Below, piece after piece: positions 1 through 12,007 of a stretch of 64,000 bases of DNA. Source of the stretch: Kondoa malvinella (taxonomy: Eukaryota > Basidiomycota > Agaricostilbomycetes > Agaricostilbales > Kondoaceae); assembly GCA_039545315.1 (NCBI GenBank), contig BCIM01000007.1:1-64000 (forward strand), read 5' to 3'. Numbering within the stretch: position 1 is the stretch's first letter; each line of letters opens with the position of its first letter. The notes beneath the pieces are model-generated. The model saw nothing but the letters and a program-made list of their open reading frames with translations. It did no database searches and was not told where the DNA came from. The position numbers and the translations under genes were made by a program.

Positions 1-47
1 ATAACCTCAATAACGCAGGATAACCTCAATAACCTCAATAACGCATT
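1..47. repeat. Short tandem repeat at the window edge
   Basis: Copies of the 9-nt unit TAACCTCAA alternate with related TAACGCAGGA and TAACGCATTA segments over the first 47 bases. The repeat lies inside the reading frame of the truncated transporter and starts right after its last recognisable codons. It could be a minisatellite, a repeat at a rearrangement point, or a contig-end artefact. The sequence left of base 1 is not visible. Confidence 0.6.
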
Positions 48-349
48 ATCAGTCAGTGCCTATGAAGCAAATGAGGCTTGTGATATTTGCAGAAGGTCTG
101 AGATGCTTACATTCGCGATGTTGCCTCTATCAAGCTCTACAATAACGTCAGCGTGATCGAAAAACGGAGGAGGACAGGCTTACGAAGGCAGAAGTAGCCT
201 AATGCCAGCAAAGGCATGATGATCATGTCGAGTTTTCGCTTTGCTCGACGCTCTTCTTCTTCGTCTGTCCAGTCACGATCCAACATGGTGACACCATGCT
301 GGTGCGGATTCAAGTCTTCTGAAGCTGGCTTGCTTTCTACGTCATTCAT
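1..349 (-). CDS. MFS transporter of the allantoate permease (Dal5) type, partial 5' end
   Basis: This is the N-terminal part of an anion:cation symporter-type MFS protein, a family that takes up allantoate, nicotinate, pantothenate and other small anions across the plasma membrane. Exon 1 (184-349) encodes an acidic cytoplasmic leader (DWTDEEEERRAKRKLD) and the start of helix 1 (MPLLALGYF). A GTAAGC donor leads to exon 2 (111-136) and then exon 3 (1-59). Joined, they give the family signature LDRGNIANALTD at the end of helix 1. Beyond that the reading frame enters a short tandem repeat encoding LLRLLRLSCVIEV, which is not family-like, so the gene may be broken there or the window edge may be unusual. 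An alternative ATG lies 4 nt nearer the 3' end but is out of frame. The substrate cannot be inferred. Confidence 0.7.
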
Positions 350-1310
350 ATTGTCGTGTTCAGCAGTTCAGAGGGGAAAAGGGCGAATGAGGCTCTGACG
401 TAGTCCTTGGCCAACCGAATTGCGTGATATCACACCACATAGAATGCAGAATTTCACTGGTATCGCGATAGCTTGGATATGGATGTCGCAATAGCGCCAA
501 GTGTGATTTCGCCAAGGCGGGAATTGCGCAAGCGATAAGATGAGATAGCTCACTTGGCCGGAACGATAGATAGCGGATAGAAACGAAAGAGTAAAGCAGA
601 ATAATAACAGAAGTACTAAGACATCTTCGCGGTACTTGTTGCTACTCACAAAATGTCGGGTTTGGAACGATTCGGCAGACTTTAATGCACTACGCACATC
701 ACAAGGGCTGAGTGTTGATACGGAACTGGCTCCGCGCATAGCAGCGAAAGAAGAATCGTTGCGCAGTCGCAGACCGTCAAAGGCATTATCGAGATTACTA
801 AAGTACATCACAGCTCAGACATAGTCAAATCAGCGGTGACTGGGACGTACATACCATTGTCTCTGTGCGATGACCTGACCAATGGTCCGCTTCAACCCTG
901 ATACGACCCAACGCTTGAAAAGAAGGATCTCGGGTGGTGCGCTGCAATTTGACCTCGAGTACTTCTTGTGGAGCCAAGGACTAGCTGTGAAGGATTTGCG
1001 AAGCAATTTGCGCAGTTTCTGAGCAGAAGAAGGATGTGATAGAGCAGACTTGGTAGACGGAGCAGGATAATCCGAGTCGAGTTGGACTGTCCGCTGAAAT
1101 TGAAGGGACAATCTTGTTCGACTGCACGAGGAGTAGGCTCAGACGTAGCTGTCTTGCACATAGACTCTTTGTGGTATACTTGATCGCAGGCTTGAATGAA
1201 ACTTCATTCGTCTGGCGCTTTAGCGACAAGAGCATACTGTACTTGCCTCTCGATCATTTCAACGACTGCTTGCTTTACAGCTATACTACAGGTATGCGAC
1301 ACTAATGATT
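350..1310. other. Intergenic, no gene supported
   Basis: About 960 bases separate the transporter start from the end of the kinase gene. Open frames on both strands (for example 368-811 minus) are short, have no family resemblance and lack a plausible spliced continuation. This stretch would hold the transporter promoter and the kinase 3' UTR. No RNA gene was recognised. Confidence 0.6.
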
Positions 1311-3786
1311 TCACATAAATACGGCAGCTTGGTGATACTGCGCTTGCTGGTCCTTCTGCTGCTGCTTCATGCTAAGCTGGTAATCTTCAGAATCATCCTC
1401 TTCCTCTTGACCCATGTCGCTGATCCTCAACTTGCTAGCAGACCTCGAGATTGATCCTATCCCCTTTCGCGCTGACTCTAGCAGATTGCCTACTACGCTT
1501 GGCTTGTCTCGCTCTTCCGCGTCTTCTTTTGGTGAAGAGCGATATAGGTTCAGTGCATCTACACTCTTGCCGCGGGGCGGTGGTTCACTCAGTGAAGTTG
1601 GACTGTCACTTGACGTAGAGTCACCAGTAGAGCTGATACCCCGACGGTGAGCTGGTCTGCCACGGTCCGAATCTTGCAAAGGCATTGTTGTACTGCTAGG
1701 ACTTCCGTGCCTGCTGCTTGCTGATTTGCCCAACTCTAGAGCCGAGTGAACGGTGTGGAATGCTCTCTTATCTGAGACTCTGATGGTAATGCGAGACGGC
1801 ACGATAGACGAAAAGTCATTCTTTTGGGCTGTTCGCTTCTTCTTTCGACGCTTTGATGTGTCTTCTTCCAGGACCATGCTCATCCAAAATTGCAGGCAGC
1901 TGATCTTCTTATCTTTGGCAGCAGCATTTGCTTTCGTCGAGCGGTCGGTGGAAGGTGGCATCGAGACTGGACGGGTACCTGCGGTGTAGGCACGAAGTAG
2001 ACTCGGTCGTTTCCGCTGTTCTATCGCTGTCGGATCTGAATCCGGTAAGGTCATGACGCAATGCAAATAGATCGGTCGAGAGGTAAGACTAGGCTGCTGG
2101 AATGCTGAACTGAATTTATCCGTTTCTTTGTCTTGGATCGGCCCGACATCTGGTGTCGGCAGGGTGGAGAACGACGCGCTTGCTTGATTATCGGGAAGAA
2201 CGTGATATAGAACACCGGAGCATCTCAGCGCATATTTGATGAAAGAGACTACGCTTGTAGCTGGCTGTTGATCAGGGTTGGCCAAGGTGAGACAGCATGT
2301 CGAGCTCCCAAGTGCTGTTTTATCGGCTGCAGTTGAGGCTGATCGAGACATAGGTCTGGACGTATCGGCTCCGCTCAAAGTACGAGCACGCGTTGTGGAT
2401 GGTGATGGCTGTTCAATGGGTAGATGTAGAGAATGCTTCGCGGTAGTCGGAACGAATGTAGTGCTTTTGAAGTCTCGCACTGTGGTGGGCGCGTTTACAG
2501 TTCCATTTGGCGAGGCCGGTATGGTGAGCTCTACGAAGTGCTCCATTCTTTTGTCTCCATTCATGTCTAGCAGCGAGGCGATGATGTTGCGCAAGTCTTG
2601 ATGCGGGATTGTGAGTACGGTGTCGATGACCTTGTCAGACAACTCTTGCAATGAAGAGTGAGAGGTGCCGAGAGGACATCTTTTGCCAACAAGGCAGCGG
2701 AGCATTGCGACGCCAATACACCAGACGTCGACCTCAGGTCCCTTAGCGGTGCTTCAGTTCTATTCTAAATGTGAACAGCTGGTAGCGAGCTTACCCAATA
2801 TCTGACACTCCCAGGTGGACTCTTTAGACTCAGCCATAGCTCTGGCGAGTGGAAGGCGGGACTGCCGCAGCAGGTAGTCAATCTCGGTTCACTACCACTG
2901 AAATGAGTTGCCAAGCCAAAGTCCAAAATGAGGACATGAAGGGTCTTTGGGTGGATGAGGATGTTCTCGGGCTTGATGTCTCTGTGTGCGATGAAGATAG
3001 GCCGATGCAGTGCTGAGCGGACCACATCAACAAGCTGATAGAGGACAGTGTAAGCTTGCGTTTCCGATAGTCGCCCTTGTGGGCAGCGCAGAGCTACAAA
3101 GTCTTCCAAATTGATATAGTTGGGAAAGTATTCTTCCACCAGATAGAAATGGCCCGGGGTGCGAATCATCTCTGACACTTTGATGAGGTTGCGATGAGCT
3201 GGAAGCTGAGCTAGGATTGTTGGCTCGCGCAATAACCTTGAAGCGATGAGTGGATGATGTCGAAATAGAGGTGTGTGTTTGATGGCAACCTAGCGGCCGA
3301 GTGAGAATGACCCTGTGACGTTTGATTGGACAGAGCTCGCCTCCTTGTCGCCTTTCCTTGCTATCCATACTGCAGAGAACTTGCCCTTGCCCAACAGCCC
3401 TCCCGCATCCTCTTTCACAAAAGTATAGTCTGCTATGCCAACAGGAAGCAACAGTTCATCCAAGCTTGTTAACGATTGAACCTCGCTCTCTACCTATGGA
3501 AGCAATATGGATCAGTACATGCCATCTCAGCCGTAGCGCCAGCGCGCACCTTGAAACGGATTGCGAGCTCTGGCTCTATATCCCGCAGTGCTTCCTGCGA
3601 GGCGTCGTTGTCAGCTTCATCCGCGGCTTCGTCTCTGCTCGGTGCATAGCTTGACCGTCTTGACAAGACAGCAGAAACGCCATCTCCACTTGTGACTGAC
3701 GCTCGAGCAAGCGTGCCTTTATTCAGCAGACCGAGTGCATTGTAGGAGTCTGATCTTTCGACGCCAGGTCTTGATCGTCTGGTCAT
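1311..3786 (-). CDS. Serine/threonine protein kinase with long disordered C-terminal tail
   Basis: ATG at 3786 starts a Ser/Arg-rich leader (MTRRSRPGVERSDSYN). Splicing then gives a glycine loop (LLGKGKFSAVW), a VAIK lysine produced by a short intron near 3260-3290, the catalytic loop HRDIKPEN, the DFGLA metal motif, a CCGSPAFHSPELW activation segment and, after an intron at about 2740-2795, YWGPEVDVWCIGVAML of helix F. All catalytic residues are present, so it should be active. After the kinase domain (ending about 2560) comes a roughly 400-residue Ser/Thr/Pro-rich tail with basic patches and the acidic stretch QEEEDDSEDY, probably regulatory. The APE motif reads SPE, and the insert SLKSPPGSVRYW before helix F is distinctive. 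The fold places it among CAMK-like fungal kinases. I do not recognise a specific orthologue or substrate. Confidence 0.85.
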
Positions 3787-4062
3787 TTCATGCTTTGGAC
3801 AAGGCTGTAACGACGTCTGTACACCCAGGAGCAAAGCAAGGTCGGCGTTGATGATGACGAACACGGGACACAAGACATTGATCAACAAGAGAGTTTGCGA
3901 TAAGAGTTTCGGAGCTTTATCACTCAAATGTCTCACTGCTTCAATCCCATGCTTGTATTGCCCAATAACCATATCTGTGTGCCCATAATAATGCTCTATG
4001 TTTGTACAATACAATGTCCAAACGATGTCCGAGTGTCCGACCATGTCTACATCTACTTCTCA

Positions 4063-7000
4063 TCAACCCAGGATATCACGTCGCCATACTTCATAGTAGC
4101 AATCAGATAACTAACAAACATATCAATAGTATTGAGCAGCTCACCATATTCGGACGTTCTCCTCTGAGATATGCCTCGAATGTCCTTTTCAGAACCGTTG
4201 CCCAACTCAGATCCCGCTCATCATCTTCTATCGTGTCATGACTTGGGTCTATTGCGGTGACTCGCGATTTTGGTTGCTCGCCATCACTTTGTTGTGTTGC
4301 TTTGGCAGCTGCTTCTGCAGCAGCTTGGGCTCTTGCTTTCGTTCGGGCTTTCAGCTCGCCTGCTGCAAAACGCAAGCCCAAGTCTGGCCAGTTTCGCGCA
4401 GGATCAAAAGGTATCCACCTGTGAACGACATGCCAGTCAGTGGCACGCAGATGATCTAGAAAATGTAATCTGACCAGAAGTTGTGGACTGTGGATGAACA
4501 TCGCGTCAGCTGAAATCCTGCAGCTTGACTGAACAGCAGGAGAACATACAATGATAACTGAATGCACCTTTAAAAAAGCCATCAAAGCCGACTGCTAGAG
4601 GAGCTGCGTTGCTCTCTTTAGGTGGATCAAAGAAGTCTGTAAACACGTTAGATAGACAAGGGCTAACCAGGATAACTCTGACCTTCGAAGCGACGAAAGT
4701 ATGGGAATGGAGGACGATCGCGTTGATAGTATTCAGTGCTAGAGAAATTGCAATCAGTCAAAGGTTGACGGTCAGCCAAAGTGTACTGACTTGAGCCAAG
4801 CAGGATCAAACAAAGCATCAGGGAGACGCAACAGCAGATTTTCCAGTCCGGCGTCTTTGGTGTAGCGCGATATTGTCATGGGGTGAAAGTCTAGCCCGTT
4901 CGCCAAAGCAGTCTTGAAGAGGAAGCTCCCTAAAGCCGAGCCACGATGCAGCTTGAGAACAGCCGTATTATACTTTTCCAATCGGGACCAGCGATAGGCG
5001 AAAGCTCCATGCCAACCCCAGATTTCTTCCCAATCGCGAAGCAATAAAGTGTCTGCGTCGAGGTAGACACCACCGAAGCGATGGCATAGGACGAAGCGCG
5101 CCATATCGGACAAGACCACAGTGAGCCGATCGTAGCCTTGGCTTGAGGTGGAACCAATGCGGTCGAACAGCTCATCAGCATCATCCTTTTCTGAATTTCC
5201 GGTAGGTGATGCTGTAGCTGCCGCTGCAACATGCTCGGTAGCGTTGGTATCGACTACTTGCGTCCCAGTCAGGACCGGAAGTTGAGCTGAACGATCTTTC
5301 GCTAACGCTTCTTCTCCAGCATCCACATCACCGAACCTTCCATACTCCTCATCCAAGCGCAGCTGAGCCCTTTTGTCTGCGGGCATCTCTTCCACCTCCG
5401 CGACTTCAATCGAGGTATTCTCTTTGACCAGATCATCTCCTTCTTCTGTTGCTGCTTCTTGAGGTGCATTGCCGAACTTGACACCGCCGCTATTGAACAG
5501 AGGTAGATCTCGCCAGGAATCGCGAAGCTCTGGAACGCCATCAAGCTGTTCTGTAGTGTTCCATAATTTGAACTTGATAACTTCCGCAAAACGTGGATGC
5601 AGGAAAGGAGACGACCATGGATTGGCTCGTAGCTGGGCAAACATTTGAGACTCGGCAGCTGGATTCGGTACTGATGCAGCAGGTCCGGGGTTGATCCATC
5701 TAGAGTGTCACTTGTCAGCTTGTTGTTGACGAAGCGTTAAATACTTACATCCACATCTGGGGTCGACAGACTTCTGAAAGGAACTCTTCGCGAGGTGATT
5801 CCTTCGGATCCAGCGGCTTATGAAAACTGTGAGAGTCGTGCGGTATGTCTAGATGTAAACCGAGATTTTGTGTAAACAGGAAAGAGGTGATAGCCAAATA
5901 TGGCTTGTCGGTGAATGGACCAGCCCACAAGATGTGAGCGATGCGCGGAAAATCTGGGTCGCAAGTAGGATCAGCTGTTGGATGTGTAGGGTGCGGTCGA
6001 CGAGAAGGCCCTGATCCAGCACGATTGACACGCTCCGTGACTGGAAGGGGGACAGGGCCGATACTACGTCGCACTGGAGCTTGCTGCAGGTGTAAAGCTC
6101 CTTGGCGAGATGGGTTCCGACTAGAGACGTAGCCGAGGCTAGCCATGACGTCTTGCGGGGCGTAAGAGTCTGTGACTTGGATTGTCCGCTTAGGTGATAA
6201 GCTTGCGTTCTCTTCGCCTTCTTCGATGAATAGATGTCGCCAATGATCTGCAACTCCCCTCCTAACTCTTGTACTGCGATCCAATTGAGCTCCCAGCCTC
6301 AACATCTCCAAACAATCTCTGACATAGCGCTGCAGAGAGAAGTCGCAGTACACCATCACCATGTCCATATCAATTGCTGACCGAGGTATTGGCCGAGGTG
6401 GGAACAGAGAAGAAGGGTCTATAGGAGCTTCTGACATGTTGAGGTAGGTTCTGATGGGCCCCGTTGCTGAGACGGTTGTTCTGCTATTGCTTGTTGCCGG
6501 CGAGTCTCCTGTACCGGTATTCGATTGGTATACTATTGGAGGTAAGTTACGAGGTAGACCTGGATTATTGATGGGACCGAATTGATCTGCTGCTAAGGAT
6601 ATAGACGAGGGTATCTTGCGCTGTGATGGGTAGTGACCGGACAATATCTCGAATGCCCAAATGCGATTAATGTGAAAAGGTTCGAGTACCAGCGTTGAAG
6701 GCTCTTCGTTGGATATTTGGTCCCGCTTTGACCTGCTTGAACGTATTCTGAGGATGCCGAACACGAGTAGCAGTAGCGTTGTGAGCGAGAGAAGCCATCT
6801 TTTTCGCCAGCTAGAGGAGGAGGCCTTGTTTGCAAAAGGCATATGACCAGATCTGCCAGACAAGGTAGACATTCTCCGTCTCGGTGGTGCTGTAGTTGAC
6901 AAGGATAGTGCATTTGCTATGATTGTAGGCACAGGAAGATGTATCCGCTGCCTAGAAACTGGTAAGGTGAAGGGAATTCGCTGAAAGAAGGCAGATTGGC

Positions 7001-7181
7001 TAGAGGCAGCAGCTGTACTCGCAGATGCTCTACTGCTTGGAGGACCATACGGTTGCTTGCTGTTTGCGTTGCTGCTGTTGCTGTTGGCTATGCCGCCTTT
7101 CTCAGAATTGCTGTAGAACGGCGCATTTCCGCCAGAGGACGTTTGACGTCTTCTGTTTGAGCGTGTCACGCTTGCAGCCAT
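4063..7181 (-). CDS. Type II membrane glycosyltransferase with DXD sugar-binding motif (GT32-like)
   Basis: The N-terminus is Ser/Arg-rich and cytoplasmic. A single hydrophobic anchor (WLLSLTTLLLLVFGILRI) follows at about residue 120, so the protein is a type II Golgi/ER membrane enzyme. The lumenal part starts a catalytic domain with FPRIAHILWAGPF. After an intron at about 5703-5748 it carries the signature RFGGVYLDADTLLLRDW, the DXD motif (DAD) that binds the nucleotide-sugar metal in the Gly_transf_sug/Och1-like group. Later exons give FFDPPKESNAAPLAVGFDGFFKGAFSYH and WIPFDPARNWPDLG, then an Ala-rich helix. The last intron is uncertain: splicing at 4103-4140 ends the protein at 4063, otherwise it stops at 4103. 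First in-frame ATG is at 7181; an upstream exon is possible. Family members transfer mannose or related sugars to glycans or glycolipids. The exact acceptor is unknown. Confidence 0.82.
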
Positions 7182-7429
7182 CCCATGGAACAAAAGGTAT
7201 ACTCCGCTGTCGCTTCTGACCTGGTCCGTGCTTTCAACGCTCCTGTTTGAGGAAGGCAGTTGCAAATTGCTAAGATTTGTTGATCAGCTCTCGTGGAGTG
7301 CCACAGCCAGGCTCTTGGCTCAAGGAAACGTGTATTGGTATGCTACAAGAATGCTAGGGTACAAGAATGCGAAAGATACATACATGCGGACAAGCTGTTT
7401 TACAAAGCGAGGCTGGATTGCGAACTGAT

Positions 7430-10226
7430 TCATAGGATTCGCTTGACAGCCTGTAGATCTTCGGCGCGTTGCTTCTCTGCTGCGGACTGCTCTTGCACCC
7501 ACTCTTGTGTCCGAGATCGAAGATTGCTAGCATTGCTAGAAAAGCTGGCCAAATCTGACGCTTCTGCTGCCTTTCTGTCTTCTTGCGCAACAATGTGCAT
7601 AAGGGCAGAGTGTAAAATCTCTGCTTGACAGAGCATTGGCTCTGCTTCCATAGTCACTGCACAAACAGTCAGCTTAGGCCATTTGTCAAAAGCTGTACCT
7701 ACTTGACAATTCGTTGACGTATTTGAGCACCTCGTCGAACGACTGAAGGAAGCGCATGATGACCTCTCGGTGTGATTGCAGAATGGCCAAGGCGATGAAC
7801 AGATGGAAAGCAGGACCGCAAACTTGGGTGAGCATGTTTTCCCATATCTTGAAGATCTCTTCCAGAGGAAACTCTCTCTGATAGGCATGATGAGCAGTAG
7901 AAGACGCAATGAGCTGATTTCAACCGACCTTGAAAGAGATCAGTATCCATCTGAAGCAGAAGAACAGATTCATGGATTCAGTTCGCTCCAAGAATGCGTA
8001 AAGACTTGGATCCATGACTAAAGCAAGCATCAGACTTGCGCTTGAGAAACAAGGCGTTTAACTGACCGGCAATGAGTTTCTGTAACTGGGTCAGCTGCGC
8101 CTTCATGCCGCTCTGATCCCTCAGGAAGTTTTGCTTCTGCTTTGACAGGTCAGAAACGTTATCAGCTCAAGTGCCGAGCTTGCCATATTGTCCATAAGTG
8201 CTACAAAACTCCAGAACGTCATGGACGGATCGGCATCCATGATGATGTATAGAGGCGAGCAGAGATCGCTCATGCCTTGCACATATCCTACGCGCGAGGA
8301 GTCAGCCGTCGAAAAAGGTTATGGGCGAGATCAACCATACCTAGGTCCGTCTCGTAGGCATTATATGTCAGAAGGATCTCTTGCAAGCGCCTGACATGTG
8401 AATTCGAAGCAGGTTGACCGCCGGCATAGTCCGCTCTCGGTAGCGCATTTACATCAGACGTTATACCGCTGATCTCTTCCTCGTCGGGCGGGGCACTGAA
8501 CAGCGGTTGATTTCGGTCTATGAGAAGCGTAAGCACGAAACAGTAAAGCGACAGCCCTACTTACCTGTGCGACGACAGTCAATCTCTGTTTATGGCATAC
8601 AGGCAATCAGTGACCTTTTGGGAGGGCATAGTAAGCTTCCCGACCGATGCGATGGCACTCTTCGACAAATGCCTCTGTTGAAGTAATGTCCGGCTGACCC
8701 CACCAAGTCGCCTTCAATCGCTCATACTCTGCTTCCTTGTTCTGCCGGATTGACTCTCGCTCTGCAGCAGTCGAAGTCCATGGAAAGATGCCAAGAAGAA
8801 AAGGCCAAGCAGACTTGCGCGCATCCATGTTTAAGCCTCGCTGGAAAATGCGCTTGCGAGCTTCACTCTCTGACAGCAATAATTTGCCATCTGCCGCCGC
8901 GAACCAAGCATCCCATTCAGTTTTGACAATAGGCTGGCCAACAGCTCGCGTTGTCCGAGGTCGTGAGATGCTGTAGGTAGATGCCAAAACCTCAAATGCT
9001 CCTAAAGCGCTAGCCTCTTCTCCGTCTTTGCTTGCACCAACTTCTTCTCGCCTCACGCGTTCTCCTTCTTCTGCGACAATGCGTGCCCATTTGGCCAGAT
9101 ATCTGGTGATAGCGTAAGATGAGTAATGAACCTACTGGTACAAGGCAGCTTACACATGAGCAGCATTGTATTCCGCCAGACCAGCGCTTTGTTCCCATCT
9201 AGCAAACTCTGGATTACGCGCTTCTGCTAATGAAGCGACTGGTGCGGGAAGATGAGGTAGTATAGGTCGAGCAAGATCATGCGACAAAAGAGGTTTGGCA
9301 ATGTTTTGTGCCGCTGAGCGAGCTTGTCTGGTAATCTTTGAAAATGCATTAAGGACAGAAAAGGTCATTTGATCCATTGCAGCGTTATCTTCTTTGCCAT
9401 GACGAGCAGGTCGGGAAGTCGAGGGCAAAGACTCGTGCAGTATGGAAGTACGCTTCTTCTGTCTGAGGGATGCTGGGATAGGATCATCGAGATCATCGAA
9501 CAGAGGGGTAGAGTGAACCTGTAGCATGACGGAATGAGCTCAGCTGGTCGAAGTATGGAAGGCAGCTACCTCAAGATCGGCCCGCGAAGGATTACAGAGG
9601 AACAAAGCCGGCTCGAGAGTAGACCTGACAAGGTTGGCATAGGTTCGGAGTCTGCTCAGCAAATCTTCTCCGCCCCAGCTGGACGGAAGGCGTCCGCCAG
9701 TAGTCGACAGTCTGTTCTGAGCAGTCGCGCGAGTGTTGCGATCAAAAACGGTAGAAGCGCTTTCATCGTCGTGAAAGTATAGTGGAGGAAGGGTAGAGCC
9801 GCCAAAGAGCGCAATGGTGATGCTGCCATACCACGAGGACAATGTAGGCGCGACGACTTGTAAGCTATAGATGCTTGAGATTGGCACAGCAAACGCATAG
9901 CCTGGACCTTCTCTTGCAGGTGCATCGACAAAGTAGGACTGGTCGCCTTCAGCAACGTCTTGCGTGGATAATTGGCCGGCTTGGTATTCCACCTGAACAT
10001 ACTTGTCACGCTCTTCGCTGTCGAGCACAGATTCTGGAATCCAACAGAGCAGAGCAGTAGGCGACTTTGTCACGATGCAAACGAAACCAGGCTTGTTGTC
10101 CTTGGATTGAGAAGAGGGATGCACGTAAACCTTTGATTTCGAATAGACGAGCTTGCACTAAAGGAGAACTACGTCAAACGCCTGTCTCTGCCTTGTCAGA
10201 GTAGAAATGCTTCACACCTTGTCCAT
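7430..10226 (-). CDS. GYP7: Gyp7/TBC1D15-type Rab GTPase-activating protein
   Basis: The start is fixed by a tiny first exon, ATG GAC AAG at 10226, spliced to an exon giving MDKCKLVYSKSKVYVHPS, the Gyp7 N-terminal pattern. The middle contains KTEWDAWF and KRIFQRGLNMDARKSAWPFLLG, the entry to the TBC domain. The arginine finger HRIEIDCRRTDR is assembled by a GTCGGG-donor intron, a 21-nt exon (ending at about 8570) and a second intron. The glutamine finger appears as GYVQGMSDL (about 8240-8280). Both catalytic fingers are therefore intact, implying active GTP hydrolysis stimulation on a Ypt/Rab GTPase; the yeast homologue acts on Ypt7 in vacuole and endosome traffic. The C-terminus is charged and helical, ending AVKRIL. 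The gene is read away from ROT1, 536 bp apart. Confidence 0.9.
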
Positions 10227-10762
10227 GGTGACTGTCGAGGACAGAGAGATGTCGACAACGGAGCTGGACTGTGCAAGGCAAGCAAAGCGACATCAGATCA
10301 GGCCCTGTGATTGAATTTAGTGAAAGTGGAACACTTGCAGATGTTGTCGATATGTGACTCTGCCCGTAGACTGAAGCTCCTCCCATGCTACTTGGCTGCT
10401 TGCCCTTGTTCACTTCACCACCCTTTCGTCACAAGCCGTCAAATCTGTGACATGTCTATCACAGAATGTCGGAACACCACATCCGAGACCCGTGCTCCAA
10501 GTCGCCTCATGTCCCTTGTTTTCTTCCATCGTCAACGGCAAACAACCTCACCAACTGCCCTGGACTGCTTTAGACGATCTTGTCTCTGTTCTGCCTTCTG
10601 TCGAGCAAGCGCAAAATATTCCCTTCGACTCTTTCAACGACTTTAGCGAAATACCGACGCGACCTCCTCTGACCTCTGCCAACAACGCCAGCTTTTGAAC
10701 GCCAAGTCACTTGTCAGCCTGCCCTACTCTGACTAACTCGCAATTCGTTCAAATACACCGCC
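10227..10762. other. Divergent intergenic region between GYP7 and ROT1
   Basis: The 536 bases between two divergent starts are pyrimidine-rich toward ROT1, as fungal promoters often are. I see no conserved gene, RNA or clear named site. The open frames at 10311-10698 are unsupported. Confidence 0.6.
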
Positions 10763-11749
10763 ATGTATTCGACAAGCCAAACCTTGGCATTCCTCTCTCT
10801 TTTCGCTATTCCTGCGGCCGTCTTTGCGCAACAAGATTTTACAACAGCAAACAATGTTTCAAGCATATCGGGCACCTGGTCTTCAGGCAATGGAGCTGTA
10901 GAAACTGGAGAGGTCAGCTGACTTTGACACTTCCAAGACGTGATTCTCATTTGTTTGGTTGGCAGAACTTTGCAAACCCAGTCAACTTTACCTTCAACGT
11001 GCCCGCAACAACAGGCATATCCTTCTCCTTTACCGACGACGGCTACTTTGAGGAAGCTCGTTATCAATTCAACTCGAATGGTCAGCTAGTGCATCTTTCG
11101 AGGGACTGAACTCGCTTGCTGACACCGCTTTATTGACAGGCACAGAGCCACATTGTATCCAAGCCTACATGATCTTCCAGCATGGAACATATACCTTCAA
11201 TCCAAACGGGGTCAGTGCGCTCAATAGGTCTTCGTGTGGCGTATGCTCATCTTCCCTCTAGTCTATCTCCACAATGCCCATCGCAGCAGACGGAAGGATA
11301 CAAGTTCAAGATCCTTGCGCTTACACGACGACCGTCATGACCTATTACAATGAGCCTGGGTCAGTTCAAACGCAACCCATTACTTGTTTCCTTCTCACAT
11401 TCGTTACAGTTTGTACCGGAATTGGGCTATTGTCAATGACTACAACCACGGCCAGCTCAAGCTTACCCTATATGGCTTTGACGGCGCACCACTCACGCCC
11501 ATGTTCCTAAAATACAACCCACCTGCAATGTGGCCAAGTGAGTTAGCTTCGAATGTTACAATACTGCTCTGACGAGATCGATCACTCGCAGCAATCCAAT
11601 TGACCACCAACGAGTCGCTGCAAGCGAATGCTAAGCTAAACGGACAAGATCTGTCAGCAGCACCACTTTCAGCCTCGCTATCTTCATCCGTCCTTGCACT
11701 CCTCAGCGGTTCACTATTAGTAGCAGCAATGGCGATGGCTCAGGCGTAG
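10763..11749 (+). CDS. ROT1: ROT1 ER chaperone for cell-wall synthesis
   Basis: ATG at 10763 opens a signal peptide (LAFLSLFAIPAAVFA). Five short introns follow. The spliced protein reads SGTWSSGNG, NFANPVNFTF, FSFTDDGYFEEARYQFN, MIFQHGTYTFNPNG, PIAADGRIQVQDPC, RNWAIVNDYN, LTLYGFDGAPLTPMFLKYNPPAMWP and TIQLT, matching the Rot1 pattern (GTWSSKS, SFTEDGFYEEAQYQ, QHGTYELLANG, PFAVDGRQLLSDPC, LYQFDGSPMQPLYLAYRPP) along its length. Rot1 is an ER membrane chaperone needed for beta-1,6-glucan and O-mannosylated protein maturation in yeast. The C-terminus is a Ser/Ala-rich segment ending in a hydrophobic helix (VLALLSGSLLVAAMAMAQA), consistent with the family's tail anchor. Length, about 235 residues, is normal. 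It is convergent with CBS. Confidence 0.93.
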
Positions 11750-12007
11750 ATTGACGGTGGAGCCGGTCTGCATCGGAGCGAGGGAGATGGACATTATGTT
11801 AATTTTCGCTGCGTGCTCTTCGAGCTCTGGTTGTGCGCTCAATCAATAGGTTGGGTCACGAAGGAGGTTGAGGGCAATGTAGTTTGTCAATATCATTACA
11901 CGCATTTGCACATTTAGACATCTATAAACACACAATATTCCGTCGAGTGCAGTCTATCTTGAGAGTCCAGCTCTCAAGTAATTGAATAAGAATACTCTAA
12001 GAACGGG

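Noticed and set aside
1..47. Telomeric repeat.
   Set aside because: The units are TAACCTCAA and TAACGCA variants, not the TTAGGG type, and too few copies are visible to call a telomere.
368..1235. Several ORFs of 60-147 residues upstream of the transporter.
   Set aside because: They overlap each other on both strands, have no motif or plausible splice partners, and look like random open frames in a promoter region.
8570..8660. A 29-nt intron in GYP7 giving ALPKEIDCRRTDR.
   Set aside because: A GTCGGG donor further upstream gives a normal-length intron and the family sequence HRIEIDCRRTDR, so the ultra-short intron is unnecessary.
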